This document shows, piece after piece, positions 1 to 9,245 of a stretch of 13,678 nucleotides of DNA. Position 1 is the first letter of the stretch. The number at the start of each line of letters is the position of its first letter. A program made the position numbers and the translations under genes. The DNA lies in NCBI GenBank assembly GCA_030832235.1, contig JAURJO010000029.1:1-13678 (forward strand), given 5' to 3'. The stretch comes from Verrucomicrobiota bacterium (GTDB lineage: Bacteria; Verrucomicrobiota; Verrucomicrobiia; Opitutales; Opitutaceae). Under the pieces are notes generated by a model. That model saw nothing but the letters and a program-made list of their open reading frames with translations. It made no database searches and was not told the DNA's origin.

Positions 1-2519
1 ATCACGCGCAGCAGGGCCTTCACGTCCCAGCCGGTGCGGACGAATTCCGTGGCCAGCCAGTCCAGCAGTTCCGGGTTCTCGCCGCGGTCGCCCTGGCTGC
101 CGAAATCCTCCGCCGTCTTGACCAGGCCGCGGCCGAAACAGGCCTGCCACAGGCGATTCACGGTTACGCGGGCGAGCAGCGGGTGGTCCGGCTGCGTGAG
201 CCAGCGGGCGAGGCCGAGCCGGTTGCGGGGTGCGTCCGCGGGGAACGCGGGCAGGGCGGCGGGCGTGTCGGCCCGAACTTCTTCGCCGCGCTGGTCGTAC
301 TCGCCGCGCCGGAGGATGTAGGCGCGTTTCGGCTGCGGCGTCTCTTTCATCACCATGATCTCGCGCGCCGCCTCGGCGAGCCGCGTCACTTCCGCGCGGG
401 CCGTTTTCAACGCCTCCGCAGCCGTGCGCGCCGAGTCGTCGTGCGCCGAGAGGTAGGCTTCAAACAACGCCTCGCGCGCGGCGGGATCGGCCGAGTTCCG
501 CAGGGCGCCGAGCGATCCGGGCGAGAATACCTCCCGTGCCTCCGCGGGTGAAAGGGCGCGACCGAAGATCCGGAGATCGTCGACCAGCCCGCCTTTGAAG
601 CCGCGGTCACGGAAACGCTCACCGAGCACGATGACGTCCCCACCTCCACCCGTGATGTCCTTGGTCAGGTGGTCGCGGATGACCTCGGTGGTCGAGACTT
701 CGCCGTCTACGAATATCCGCAGGCCGGCGGCGCGGCCGGAACCGTCGTTGGTCACGGTCACGTGAACCCAGCGGCCGACGGGCAGGGCGGCGGTCGCGCG
801 GACCGAGATCGCGTCGCCGGGCCAGAAATGAATGAGGGACCACTTCAGTTTCCCTTCCTCGATGAGCAGTTCGTAGCCGCGGCTGGCGGAATCGGTCCAT
901 GCGCGGGAACGATGCATTACCACGGCCCGCTCCTTTACATCGGGTGTCAGAATCCAGAGCGCGACCGAGAACGGCTCGTGGCGGCGGAAGTTGCCGAGCG
1001 GAGTGTTGACCGCGTGGTCGCCGGTAAGCTGCAACGCGGTGCCGTCGCGTCCGGGCACGGAGAGATTGTCCTTCGCCGAGGTGGCAAATTGCGTCGCATC
1101 GACGGAGCTCGCAAATCGCTCTGGTCGACCCTTCGCGGCATCCGCCGGCTGGGGCGGCGGTGTTTCGCCGTTCACGCCGGGTTTTGCCGCCGGTTCCGCG
1201 GCGGGCAGCCGTTCGTCGAAGGTGAAGCGGGCGAGTTCACCGGGGATCGCGGGTCCGTCCGACGGCGGCGCGGCGAGCCAGGCTTCGAATGCGGTTCGAC
1301 GGGCGTTGCGCAGCGCGGCGTGTGCGGTCTCGGCTTCATTCACCCGGGTCGCGGCGGCTGCAATGGCCGACTTCTCGGCGGGTGTCTGCATCCACATCGC
1401 CGGGGTCGGCATCGACTGGGTGAAGAATGAATACAGCCCCGCCTCGTCGATGTCGTCGAAGAACGCGAAAAGCTGGTAGTAATCCTTCTGCGAGATCGGG
1501 TCGAATTTGTGGTCGTGGCAGCGGGCGCATTCCAGCGTGAGGCCGAGGAACGCGGTGCCGAACGTCGTCGTCCGGTCGTTGATGTAGTTCACGCGGTACT
1601 CCTCCTCCACGGAGCCGCCTTCGCTCTCCTGCGGATGGAGGCGGTTAAAGGCGGTCGCTAGGATCTGCTCGTCGGTCGCACCGGGCAGGAGGTCGCCGGC
1701 CAATTGCCAGGTCACGAACTCGTCCCACCGCAGGTTATCGTTGAACGCCTTGATCACCCAGTCACGCCAGGGCCACATGTCGCGCTCGCGGTCGACCTGG
1801 AAGCCGTAGCTGTCGGCGTAACGCGCAAGGTCGAGCCAGTCGACCGCCATGCGTTCGCCGTAGCGGGGCGAGGCGAGGAGCGCGTCCACCGCGCGCTCGT
1901 AGGCGCCGGGCCGTGGGTCGGCGAGGAACGCGGCGGTGGCCGCGGGGTCGGGCGGCAGGCCGGTGAGGTCGAACGAAACCCGCCTCAGAAGCGTCGCGCG
2001 GTCGGTTTCCGGTTGCGGGGAGATTTTCCGCGCGGCCAAGGCGCGGAAAACAAAGGCGTCGACGGGATTGCGCGTGGGCGTCGCGCCGGTCGCGGCGGGC
2101 ACCGGCACAGGCGCGAGCTTTTCAAACGACCAGTGAGCCCGGTATTCCGCGCCTTCCTCGATCCAGCGGCGGAGGATGACCGCCTGTTCGGCGGAGAGCC
2201 GGCCGAGTTTCGACTCCGGTGGCGGCATCACCTCGTCCTCGTGCGGGCTGGCGATGCGCTGCAGCAATTCGCTCTCCGCGACCTTGCCCGGCACGATCGC
2301 CGCCACCCCGTCGCGCAGCCGCAGCGCGCCCTCGCGGGTGTCGAGCCGCAGCTTGGCCTTGCGGGTGCTCTCGTCGGGGCCGTGACAGTGGAAACACTTG
2401 TCCGATAGGATCGGCCGCACCTCGCGGTTGAAATCGACCGCGCCGCAGGCTGTCGCGGCGAAACCGGCGGCGAGGAAGACCAGCCGGGGCAGGGCGGGGG
2501 GGCGCGAAAGCGGGCGCAT
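1..2519 (-). CDS. PSD1-type cytochrome c protein with DUF1549, LamG-like and DUF1553 domains (3' end outside window)
   Basis: Secreted multidomain protein of the family abundant in Planctomycetes and Verrucomicrobia. 839 complete codons are visible with no stop, so the C-terminus lies beyond the left edge. Residues 1-24 or so look like a signal peptide. Residues 29-124 form the PSCyt1 cytochrome domain, with haem motif C42-F-H-C45-H46 followed by GPD, and a VMPPP segment at 97-101 that may supply the distal ligand. DUF1549 (PSCyt2) spans roughly 150-360 and holds a second C331-A-R-C334-H335 motif followed by DHKFDP. A concanavalin A/LamG-like region covers about 430-660 (ALWILTP near 520, VDDLRIFGRALS near 645). 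DUF1553 (PSD1) starts near 730 (YILRRGEYD) and runs off the edge; about 200 residues are probably missing. The role is not established; haem-dependent oxidation of polysaccharides or secreted substrates has been suggested, and a DUF1501 gene often follows. The ATG at 2519 has no Shine-Dalgarno sequence but gives a good signal peptide directly before PSCyt1. Confidence 0.93.
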   Translation of the reverse strand, partial: MRPLSRPPALPRLVFLAAGFAATACGAVDFNREVRPILSDKCFHCHGPDESTRKAKLRLDTREGALRLRDGVAAIVPGKVAESELLQRIASPHEDEVMPPPESKLGRLSAEQAVILRRWIEEGAEYRAHWSFEKLAPVPVPAATGATPTRNPVDAFVFRALAARKISPQPETDRATLLRRVSFDLTGLPPDPAATAAFLADPRPGAYERAVDALLASPRYGERMAVDWLDLARYADSYGFQVDRERDMWPWRDWVIKAFNDNLRWDEFVTWQLAGDLLPGATDEQILATAFNRLHPQESEGGSVEEEYRVNYINDRTTTFGTAFLGLTLECARCHDHKFDPISQKDYYQLFAFFDDIDEAGLYSFFTQSMPTPAMWMQTPAEKSAIAAAATRVNEAETAHAALRNARRTAFEAWLAAPPSDGPAIPGELARFTFDERLPAAEPAAKPGVNGETPPPQPADAAKGRPERFASSVDATQFATSAKDNLSVPGRDGTALQLTGDHAVNTPLGNFRRHEPFSVALWILTPDVKERAVVMHRSRAWTDSASRGYELLIEEGKLKWSLIHFWPGDAISVRATAALPVGRWVHVTVTNDGSGRAAGLRIFVDGEVSTTEVIRDHLTKDITGGGGDVIVLGERFRDRGFKGGLVDDLRIFGRALSPAEAREVFSPGSLGALRNSADPAAREALFEAYLSAHDDSARTAAEALKTARAEVTRLAEAAREIMVMKETPQPKRAYILRRGEYDQRGEEVRADTPAALPAFPADAPRNRLGLARWLTQPDHPLLARVTVNRLWQACFGRGLVKTAEDFGSQGDRGENPELLDWLATEFVRTGWDVKALLRV

Positions 2520-2651
2520 GAACCGGCGCAACGTGGCTTCACCCCGCGTTGAAATCAATCCCGCGCGGTCTGCTCGCACGGTTGGTCCCGCTCCGCCTCG
2601 CTGAACGCTGGTTTGAAATCCCGAAAAATATGCCTGCGGACTTTCCGGAGC

Positions 2652-2688
2652 GGCGCAGTCGCAACGGAAGTAGCGTTCAGGCTGCGCC
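2652..2688. repeat. Imperfect nested hairpin (REP-like candidate)
   Basis: The outer arms GGCGCAG (2652-2658) and CTGCGCC (2682-2688) are perfect complements. Inside them AACG (2663-2666) pairs with CGTT (2674-2677) around a 7-nt loop. The 3' part, AGCGTTCAG (2672-2680), is also the exact reverse complement of 2601-2609, so two alternative folds compete. This resembles small dispersed palindromes of intergenic DNA, but no second copy was seen in the window. Confidence 0.4.
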
Positions 2689-2728
2689 ACGCTGGGAACG
2701 GCGAGTCCCCCCTGCTTCCCCGAGGCTC

Positions 2729-2755
2729 CCTCCTCCGCGGTTTCGGCGGAGGAGG
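2729..2755 (-). terminator. 10-bp stem-loop downstream of the U32 gene
   Basis: Perfect arms CCTCCTCCGC (2729-2738) and GCGGAGGAGG (2746-2755) flank a 7-nt loop. It lies 74 nt beyond the U32 stop codon and could end that minus-strand transcript. There is no T-tract on either side, so it is at best a pause or rho-assisted site, or an mRNA 3'-end stabiliser. Confidence 0.4.
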
Positions 2756-2828
2756 AAGGCCATCACGCAGGCAGCGGATTTGAGCCGCGTATTTCCCAGA
2801 GGGCGCAGCTGAATGCGATGGCGTGGTA

Positions 2829-5387
<2,559 letters not shown>

Positions 5388-5428
5388 CGGGGCGACGGTG
5401 GACGCGGGACGCGCAAGCGCAACCGCGG

Positions 5429-6337
5429 TCAGGCGGGGCTTTCCGTTTCCGGGAAACGGTTTTTCACGTGGTCGCGCAGCAGTTGGAGGAACTCCTCCGC
5501 GCCGCGCGTCTGGTAGCGTTGCAGGTGTAGGATCACGACAAGCTCGCGGCGGGGTACTTCGCCGCTCAGCCGGAGATAAACGAGCGAATCGCGGTCCTCC
5601 TCGTGGCGGGCGAGTTGCGGCAGGAGCGAGATGCCGAGCCCGGCGGCGACAAAGCGTTTCAGGGTCGCGACCTGCGTGCAGCGGATCCCGATGCGCGGCT
5701 CCAATTGCTGGTCGCCGAAGAAAGTCCTCACCTGCGCAGCCAACGCGCTCGAGTCACCCAGGCCCACGAAAGTTTCCCCGGCGATCGCGCGAACATTGAT
5801 TTCCTTTTGGCTGGCAAACGGGTGGTCGCGGCCAACGGCGAGGACCAGAGGTTCCGAGAGCAGCGGCTCGATCGCCAGTTGGCGGTCCTTAACCGGCAAC
5901 GGAACCACCGCGAGATCGAGGGTGCCCTCCAGCACGGCGCGGACGAGCTCACTACGGAATCCCTCATGCGCATCGATCATCAGGTGGGGGTGGGACGTGC
6001 GGCAGCGGATGACCAGGTCGCTCACCAGATAAGGCATGACTGTCTGCACGGCGCCGATCGCGATTCGGCGTCCGAGGCCCGAATGGTCGTTGATCTCGCG
6101 GGATGCGTCCTCGACCTCGCGGAGTATACTCTTCGCCCGCGGGAGAAAGGCGGCTCCTGCCTCGGTGAGCACCGCCTTGCGGCCGAGACGATGAAAAAGT
6201 TTTTGGCCCAGCTCTCTTTCTAAGTTTATAAGCTGCTGACTCAAAGAAGGTTGCGTTACATGGCAGCGCTCCGCGGCTCGAGTGAAATTCTGGGCCTCGG
6301 TGGCCGCGAGGAAGTAGCGGAGCTGGGTTATTTCCAT
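5429..6337 (-). CDS. LysR-type transcriptional regulator, OxyR-like
   Basis: A 302-residue DNA-binding regulator of normal LTTR length. Residues 1-60 form the winged helix-turn-helix (MEITQLRYFLAATEAQNFTRAA, then HVTQPSLSQQ). A linker helix follows to about 88 and the effector domain covers 90-295. In the last third, LKRFVAAGLGISLLPQLA (about 226-243) aligns with the equivalent OxyR stretch, as does the region before it. The OxyR redox cysteines (Cys199 and Cys208 in E. coli) are not present where expected: that stretch reads VGLGDSSALAAQVRTFF (about 191-207) and has none. The only cysteines are C25, C112 and C220. It may therefore sense a small ligand rather than peroxide, or use C220. It is divergent from the small membrane protein gene and upstream of the U32 gene, which are its likely targets along with its own promoter. 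The ATG at 6337 gives the canonical LTTR N-terminus. Confidence 0.93.
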   Translation of the reverse strand: MEITQLRYFLAATEAQNFTRAAERCHVTQPSLSQQLINLERELGQKLFHRLGRKAVLTEAGAAFLPRAKSILREVEDASREINDHSGLGRRIAIGAVQTVMPYLVSDLVIRCRTSHPHLMIDAHEGFRSELVRAVLEGTLDLAVVPLPVKDRQLAIEPLLSEPLVLAVGRDHPFASQKEINVRAIAGETFVGLGDSSALAAQVRTFFGDQQLEPRIGIRCTQVATLKRFVAAGLGISLLPQLARHEEDRDSLVYLRLSGEVPRRELVVILHLQRYQTRGAEEFLQLLRDHVKNRFPETESPA

Positions 6338-6372
6338 AGGAAAAAGCGATCACAACTATAGATAATATCAAT
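6336..6372. promoter_or_regulatory. Candidate OxyR-type four-half-site operator
   Basis: The sequence reads ATAG (6336-6339), N7, CGAT (6347-6350), N7, ATAG (6358-6361), N7, CAAT (6369-6372). The E. coli OxyR consensus is ATAG-N7-CTAT-N7-ATAG-N7-CTAT, so 14 of 16 half-site bases and all spacings agree. It overlaps the first two bases of the LysR start codon and the regulator's candidate promoter, which would suit autorepression. Its right edge abuts a candidate -35 box for the plus-strand gene, where an LTTR activator would sit. The region is AT-rich, so chance similarity is possible. Confidence 0.5.
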
Positions 6373-6377
6373 TTCAA
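6349..6377 (-). promoter_or_regulatory. Candidate promoter of the LysR-type gene
   Basis: On the minus strand TTGAAA (6377-6372, 5 of 6 to TTGACA) is followed after exactly 17 nt by TGTGAT (6354-6349, 4 of 6 to TATAAT). The -10 ends 11 nt before the ATG, so the leader would be only a few nucleotides. TATAGT at 6360-6355 is a better -10 by itself but has no matching -35. The candidate lies inside the putative operator. Confidence 0.4.
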
Positions 6378-6401
6378 CTATCATACGCTCCGTGGTATTC
6401 T
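6373..6401 (+). promoter_or_regulatory. Candidate promoter of the small membrane protein gene
   Basis: TTCAAC (6373-6378) and TATTCT (6396-6401) are separated by 17 nt. The -35 is poor (3 of 6), as expected for an activator-dependent promoter, and it begins at the base after the putative LTTR operator. The start site would be near 6408, giving a leader of about 38 nt. Confidence 0.35.
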
Positions 6402-6445
6402 CTGTGCGTCGAGGCGCTGATGCCTTCGGCAAACCTACCAAGAAC

Positions 6446-6628
6446 ATGAAGAATAACATCCTGATCGCGGTCCCCTTCGGCCTCTCCGCCGTCGCCGCCA
6501 CTGTGCTTTCGTTTTACTCCGAGGTAACGGTCGAGTCGGTTATCGGTTGGGCTAGCGTGGGCGCTTTGCTCGCGGTCGCCATGCTCGATTACCGCGTCGT
6601 TTCGCGCCGGGCGGGCCAGCGCACCTGA
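6446..6628 (+). CDS. Small two-helix membrane protein, function unknown
   Basis: A 60-residue protein that I do not recognise. It has two hydrophobic segments, about 5-22 (ILIAVPFGLSAVAATVLS) and 32-46 (IGWASVGALLAVAML), joined by a short acidic loop (YSEVTVES), and ends in a basic tail (DYRVVSRRAGQRT). The charge pattern suggests an inner membrane hairpin with the tail in the cytoplasm. I chose the ATG at 6446 because it begins with MKNN and leads straight into the first helix; a GTG at 6392 would add 18 polar residues of no evident use. The site before the ATG, AAGAAC, is a weak ribosome binding site at best. The gene is divergent from the LysR regulator and closed by its own intrinsic terminator, so it is a single-gene unit probably under that regulator. 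Confidence 0.7.
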   Translation: MKNNILIAVPFGLSAVAATVLSFYSEVTVESVIGWASVGALLAVAMLDYRVVSRRAGQRT

Positions 6629-6665
6629 TCAATCGCTCGTTACTCGATTCCCTGACCAAGCAAAC

Positions 6666-6700
6666 GGGGCCCGGAGCAATCCGGGCCCCTTTTCTTTTTT
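6666..6700 (+). terminator. Intrinsic terminator of the small membrane protein gene
   Basis: Perfect 9-bp GC stem GGGGCCCGG (6666-6674) and CCGGGCCCC (6681-6689) with a 6-nt loop, followed directly by TTTTCTTTTTT (6690-6700). It starts 37 nt after the stop codon and is the only textbook rho-independent terminator in the window. Confidence 0.92.
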
Positions 6701-6782
6701 GGGAAAAACCGTTCACTTTTCCCGCAAATGCCGGGTGGCGCACACCCTGCGAATGTTTGGTTCAACCCAGAGAAATCCCGCC

Positions 6783-7469
6783 ATGAACGTCCACGCTCGA
6801 GTCCTTCGCCTGGCCTTCCTCGCCAGTTCCATCCTGTCATTTTCCCTCCTCGCCGCCGCGGATGCCCCGGCTCCGGTTGCGCCGCCGCGGGGACCGAATC
6901 CGAACCCAGGCTCGCGCCGCGGCGCGCCGGAGACAGGCCCCGGTATGGAACGTCGGATACAGCAGGGGCAGCGGCGGGATTGGAACGAGGTCGAGCGCAC
7001 CACCTTGCTCGGCGTGGAGGTCACGCTCGTTCCGCCGGTGCTCGGCGCTCAGCTGGGTTTGGCGAAGGGCACTGGACTCGTCGTCGAGCGTATCTCGCCC
7101 CGCAGTCCCGCCGCGAGCATCCTGAAGGAACACGACGTCCTGACCATGCTCGATGATCAGATCCTCATCGATGTGCGGCAGCTGATGGTGCTCGTGCGCA
7201 ACCGCAAGGAGGGCGACGAGGTCACGGTCACCTATCTGCGCGGTGGAGCCAAGGCGACCGCCAAGGTCCGGTTGCTCGCGCAGGATATGCCGAAATATCC
7301 CTACGGCGGCATGCCGTTGCCGATGCCTCTCCGGGCGTTTCCGCGCGGGGGAGGCGGAGCGATGCAACCGCAACCCGCCCCCGCCGAGCCGGGAGTCGAG
7401 GGTAATTTCGCGCCCGACGCGCCGCGGCCGGAACCCCGGCCCCAGCCGGGGCAACCGAAGTCGATTTGA
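6783..7469 (+). CDS. Exported PDZ domain protein
   Basis: A 228-residue protein. Residues 1-26 are a clear signal peptide (basic start, core LAFLASSILSFSLLAAA), so it acts outside the cytoplasm. A Pro/Arg/Gly-rich stretch covers 27-60. A single PDZ domain spans about 75-165: LGVEVTLVPP, then the carboxylate-binding region (LGLAKGTGLVVERI), SPAASI, a KEHDVLTMLDDQ turn and VTVTYLRGG. Residues 170-228 are low-complexity, rich in Pro, Gly and Met. No protease domain is present, unlike DegP/HtrA or Ctp proteins, so it probably binds peptides, as an adaptor or scaffold. I chose the ATG at 6783 because it starts the signal peptide; an upstream in-frame extension to 6699 would run back to the terminator. 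It is convergent with the DUF4199 gene. Confidence 0.82.
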   Translation: MNVHARVLRLAFLASSILSFSLLAAADAPAPVAPPRGPNPNPGSRRGAPETGPGMERRIQQGQRRDWNEVERTTLLGVEVTLVPPVLGAQLGLAKGTGLVVERISPRSPAASILKEHDVLTMLDDQILIDVRQLMVLVRNRKEGDEVTVTYLRGGAKATAKVRLLAQDMPKYPYGGMPLPMPLRAFPRGGGGAMQPQPAPAEPGVEGNFAPDAPRPEPRPQPGQPKSI

Positions 7470-7486
7470 TCCGGGTCCGTCGCGGC

Positions 7487-7510
7487 CGGCCGGTTCTCAG
7501 GAACCGGCCG
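7487..7510. terminator. Hairpin between convergent genes
   Basis: Perfect arms CGGCCGGTTC (7487-7496) and GAACCGGCCG (7501-7510) enclose a 4-nt loop that contains the stop codon of the minus-strand gene (7497-7499). It lies 18 nt past the PDZ gene stop and may serve both transcripts, but there is no T-tract. Confidence 0.5.
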
Positions 7511-8024
7511 CGGCTGGCTTTGCGCGGAGAAAAAAGCCCACGCCAAGCGCGACCAGGCTCGCCCAGACGAAACCCATAAACGCGCCGGACGCGGTGAGCA
7601 CCGCCGGTCCCGTGAATTTTTCCATCATCGACATCATGCGTTCGATCTCCACCTCCGATAACCCTTTGGCCTCCAGCGCGCTTCTTTGCATTGCTCCGAG
7701 CACGTCGCTGAAGCCGGGGTTGATCAACGCGAAGTACACGTAGTTTGGCAGGATGCCGAGCAGGGAGGCGAATAGTCCGGTGAGAACGCCGGTGCCGAAG
7801 GCCGGTGCGAATCCCCATTCCTTTTCCGGCTCCAGTCCCGCACGTCTCTCGCGCACCGCGAGCGTGAGCCCGGTGCCGCAGACGCCGAGGATCAGCAGCG
7901 TTCCCAGCCATTGGTTTGCCGCGAGGCGATCGGCGCTGGAATGCACGCCGGTGAAAAAGAACCCGAGCGTCACCAGCGCGTTGGAGATCGCGATGCCGGC
8001 TCCGTGGAGAAAGGTGGTCTTCAT
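7497..8024 (-). CDS. DUF4199 family membrane protein
   Basis: A 175-residue integral membrane protein with four likely helices: about 8-27, 38-58, 76-98 and 143-167. Between the third and fourth is a soluble helical segment (GLSEVEIERMMSMMEKF, 121-137). The arrangement, with a fourth helix after a Met/Glu-rich helix, fits DUF4199 proteins, whose function is unknown. I chose the ATG at 8024 because it gives MKTTFLHG and leads directly into the first helix; a longer form would begin inside the upstream gene. It is last in the minus-strand cluster, 25 nt after the AIM24 gene, and is followed by the hairpin at 7487-7510. Confidence 0.75.
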   Translation of the reverse strand: MKTTFLHGAGIAISNALVTLGFFFTGVHSSADRLAANQWLGTLLILGVCGTGLTLAVRERRAGLEPEKEWGFAPAFGTGVLTGLFASLLGILPNYVYFALINPGFSDVLGAMQRSALEAKGLSEVEIERMMSMMEKFTGPAVLTASGAFMGFVWASLVALGVGFFLRAKPAAAGS

Positions 8025-8049
8025 CGGAAGAATTCTTGTGCGCCGGGCT

Positions 8050-8871
8050 TCAGGAGTTGTCGCCGTCGAGCGTGCGCCCGAGGCCGCCGAGCACGGAACC
8101 TTCCTCACGGCCGCCTTTACCGAGACCCGGCGCGGCCGCCACGATCCGACCCGCTAGGCGCGAGAACGGTAGCGATTGCAACCAGACCCGGCCCGGCCCC
8201 CGCAGGGTCGCGAAGAAGAGGCCTTCGCCACCGAAGAGCGCGGTCTTGATGCCTCCGACGTACTGGATGTCGAAGTCGACGGTCGGCTGGTAGGCGACGA
8301 TGCAGCCGGTGTCGATCCGCAGGGTTTCGCCGGCCGCCAGCGTACGCTCGTGAAGGGTGCCGCCGGCGTGCACAAACACCCAGCCGTCGCCCTGCAGCTT
8401 CTGCATGATGAACCCTTCGCCTCCGAAAAGCCCGGCGCCGATACGCTTCTGGAAAGCGATTCCGATGGTGACGCCGCGGGCCGAGCATAGGAACGAGTCC
8501 TTCTGCGCCAGCAATTCGCCGCCGAGCTCTCCGAGGTTCACCGGTAAAATCTTTCCCGGATAGGGCGCCCCGAAAGCCACGTGGCGTTTCACCGCCGCGC
8601 GATTTTCGAAGAGCGTCATGAAGAGCGACTCGCCGGTGAGTAACCGCTTCCCGGCGCCGAGGAGTTTTCCCATGAGGCCGCCTCCGGCCGGGGAACCATC
8701 GCCGAAAACCGTCTCCATGACGATGCCTTCCTCCATGTACATCATGCCGCCGGCCTCGGCGACGACCGACTCGCCGGGATCGAGCTCGATCTCGACGAAC
8801 TGCATTTCACTGCCGTGCAGGGTGTGCTGGATCGCGTGCATCCGCGGCGATAGGACCGGAGGTTGATTCAT
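8050..8871 (-). CDS. AIM24 / TIGR00266 family protein
   Basis: A 273-residue soluble protein of the AIM24 (DUF124) family, a double-psi or jelly-roll-like beta-rich fold that is widespread in bacteria but has no settled bacterial role; yeast Aim24 is a mitochondrial inner membrane protein. Diagnostic features are the FVEIELDPGESVVAEAGGMMYM start (25-46), a Gly-rich loop (GGGLMGKLLG, 63-72), LTGESLFMTLFEN (78-90), and two copies of LFGGEG, at 148-153 and 212-217. The last 25 residues are Gly-rich and loosely conserved. The start is uncertain: ATG at 8871 and ATG at 8841 (MHAIQHT) both precede the family core, and neither has a Shine-Dalgarno motif. It lies 103 nt after the small membrane protein gene and 25 nt before the DUF4199 gene. 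The pairing with two membrane proteins hints at a membrane role. Confidence 0.9.
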   Translation of the reverse strand: MNQPPVLSPRMHAIQHTLHGSEMQFVEIELDPGESVVAEAGGMMYMEEGIVMETVFGDGSPAGGGLMGKLLGAGKRLLTGESLFMTLFENRAAVKRHVAFGAPYPGKILPVNLGELGGELLAQKDSFLCSARGVTIGIAFQKRIGAGLFGGEGFIMQKLQGDGWVFVHAGGTLHERTLAAGETLRIDTGCIVAYQPTVDFDIQYVGGIKTALFGGEGLFFATLRGPGRVWLQSLPFSRLAGRIVAAAPGLGKGGREEGSVLGGLGRTLDGDNS

Positions 8872-8974
8872 GGGGTTCGTAAATGGCTGCGCATAGCCTG
8901 AGCGCCGGGCCGCGCCGGCCAACTGTCAAATGCGCGCGAGCTCCGGTCTCCGCTTCCCGCCCTCTCTTTGGCCC

Positions 8975-9166
8975 TTACCGCAGGTGCGAGAAGAAGTGCG
9001 CGCCGAGGTGGCGGTACCGGCGGTAATCTCCGGCCCAGATGAGCAGGAGGAGCGCGATCATTGTGAGCGCGAAGATCGGGCCGGCGCCGAAGCCGAGGGC
9101 AAGGCCTCCGGCCAGGGCGATCAGGCCGGCCAAACTCGCGAGTGCCAGCAGGGTGACGGTCTTCAT
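8975..9166 (-). CDS. Small two-helix membrane protein
   Basis: A 63-residue protein, not recognised. Two hydrophobic segments (about 5-26 and 30-45) are separated by a Gly-rich turn (GFGAG), followed by a basic and aromatic tail (DYRRYRHLGAHFFSHLR). It begins MKTVTLLALASLAG, which could also be read as a signal peptide, but the second helix favours a membrane hairpin. It sits between the phosphodiesterase gene (70 nt) and the AIM24 gene (103 nt), all on the minus strand. No Shine-Dalgarno sequence precedes the ATG. The call rests on its composition and the absence of a competing frame. Confidence 0.62.
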   Translation of the reverse strand: MKTVTLLALASLAGLIALAGGLALGFGAGPIFALTMIALLLLIWAGDYRRYRHLGAHFFSHLR

Positions 9167-9221
9167 GGATCAGGCGGGGATGCCGCCTCCCCCATAACCC
9201 CGGAAGGATCGCGAAAGTCGC

Positions 9222-9245
9222 AGCGCGCTCCCGCGCTCAGCGCAG
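9222..9245 (-). repeat. 3'-end hairpin motif, copy 1
   Basis: A 17-nt block (9229-9245) around the phosphodiesterase stop codon recurs with one mismatch at 11229-11245, around the epimerase stop codon. Here AGCGCG (9222-9227) pairs with CGCGCT (9232-9237) over a 4-nt loop, making a compact hairpin right at the gene end. Confidence 0.4.

Larger units (their letters stand above)
2520..2828. other. 309-nt intergenic region with inverted repeats, no gene seen
   Basis: This is the only gap over 300 bases. It separates the 5' end of the cytochrome gene from the 3' end of the U32 gene, both on the minus strand, so it should hold a terminator for the U32 transcript and the promoter of the cytochrome gene. 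Three inverted repeats are visible: a 9-bp pair at 2601-2609 and 2672-2680, a 7-bp pair at 2652-2658 and 2682-2688 enclosing a 4-bp pair (2663-2666 with 2674-2677), and a 10-bp hairpin at 2729-2755. No convincing -35/-10 pair was found. A plus-strand reading frame here resembles no known family and is not called. Confidence 0.6.

Noticed and set aside
669..1430. 253-residue plus-strand frame inside the cytochrome gene
   Set aside because: It is antisense to a continuous, motif-bearing coding region and matches no family.
2549..2812. 87-residue plus-strand frame in the intergenic region
   Set aside because: Arg/Pro-rich, no recognisable features, no ribosome binding site, and it runs through the inverted repeats, which explain the sequence better.
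6392..6445. Upstream GTG start adding 18 residues to the small membrane protein
   Set aside because: It would start beside the candidate -10 box, and the added residues are polar and would precede the first helix for no evident purpose.
6733..6747. Small hairpin (GGGTG, 5-nt loop, CACCC) before the PDZ gene
   Set aside because: A 5-bp stem is easily explained by chance in GC-rich DNA, and no promoter or riboswitch structure is associated with it.
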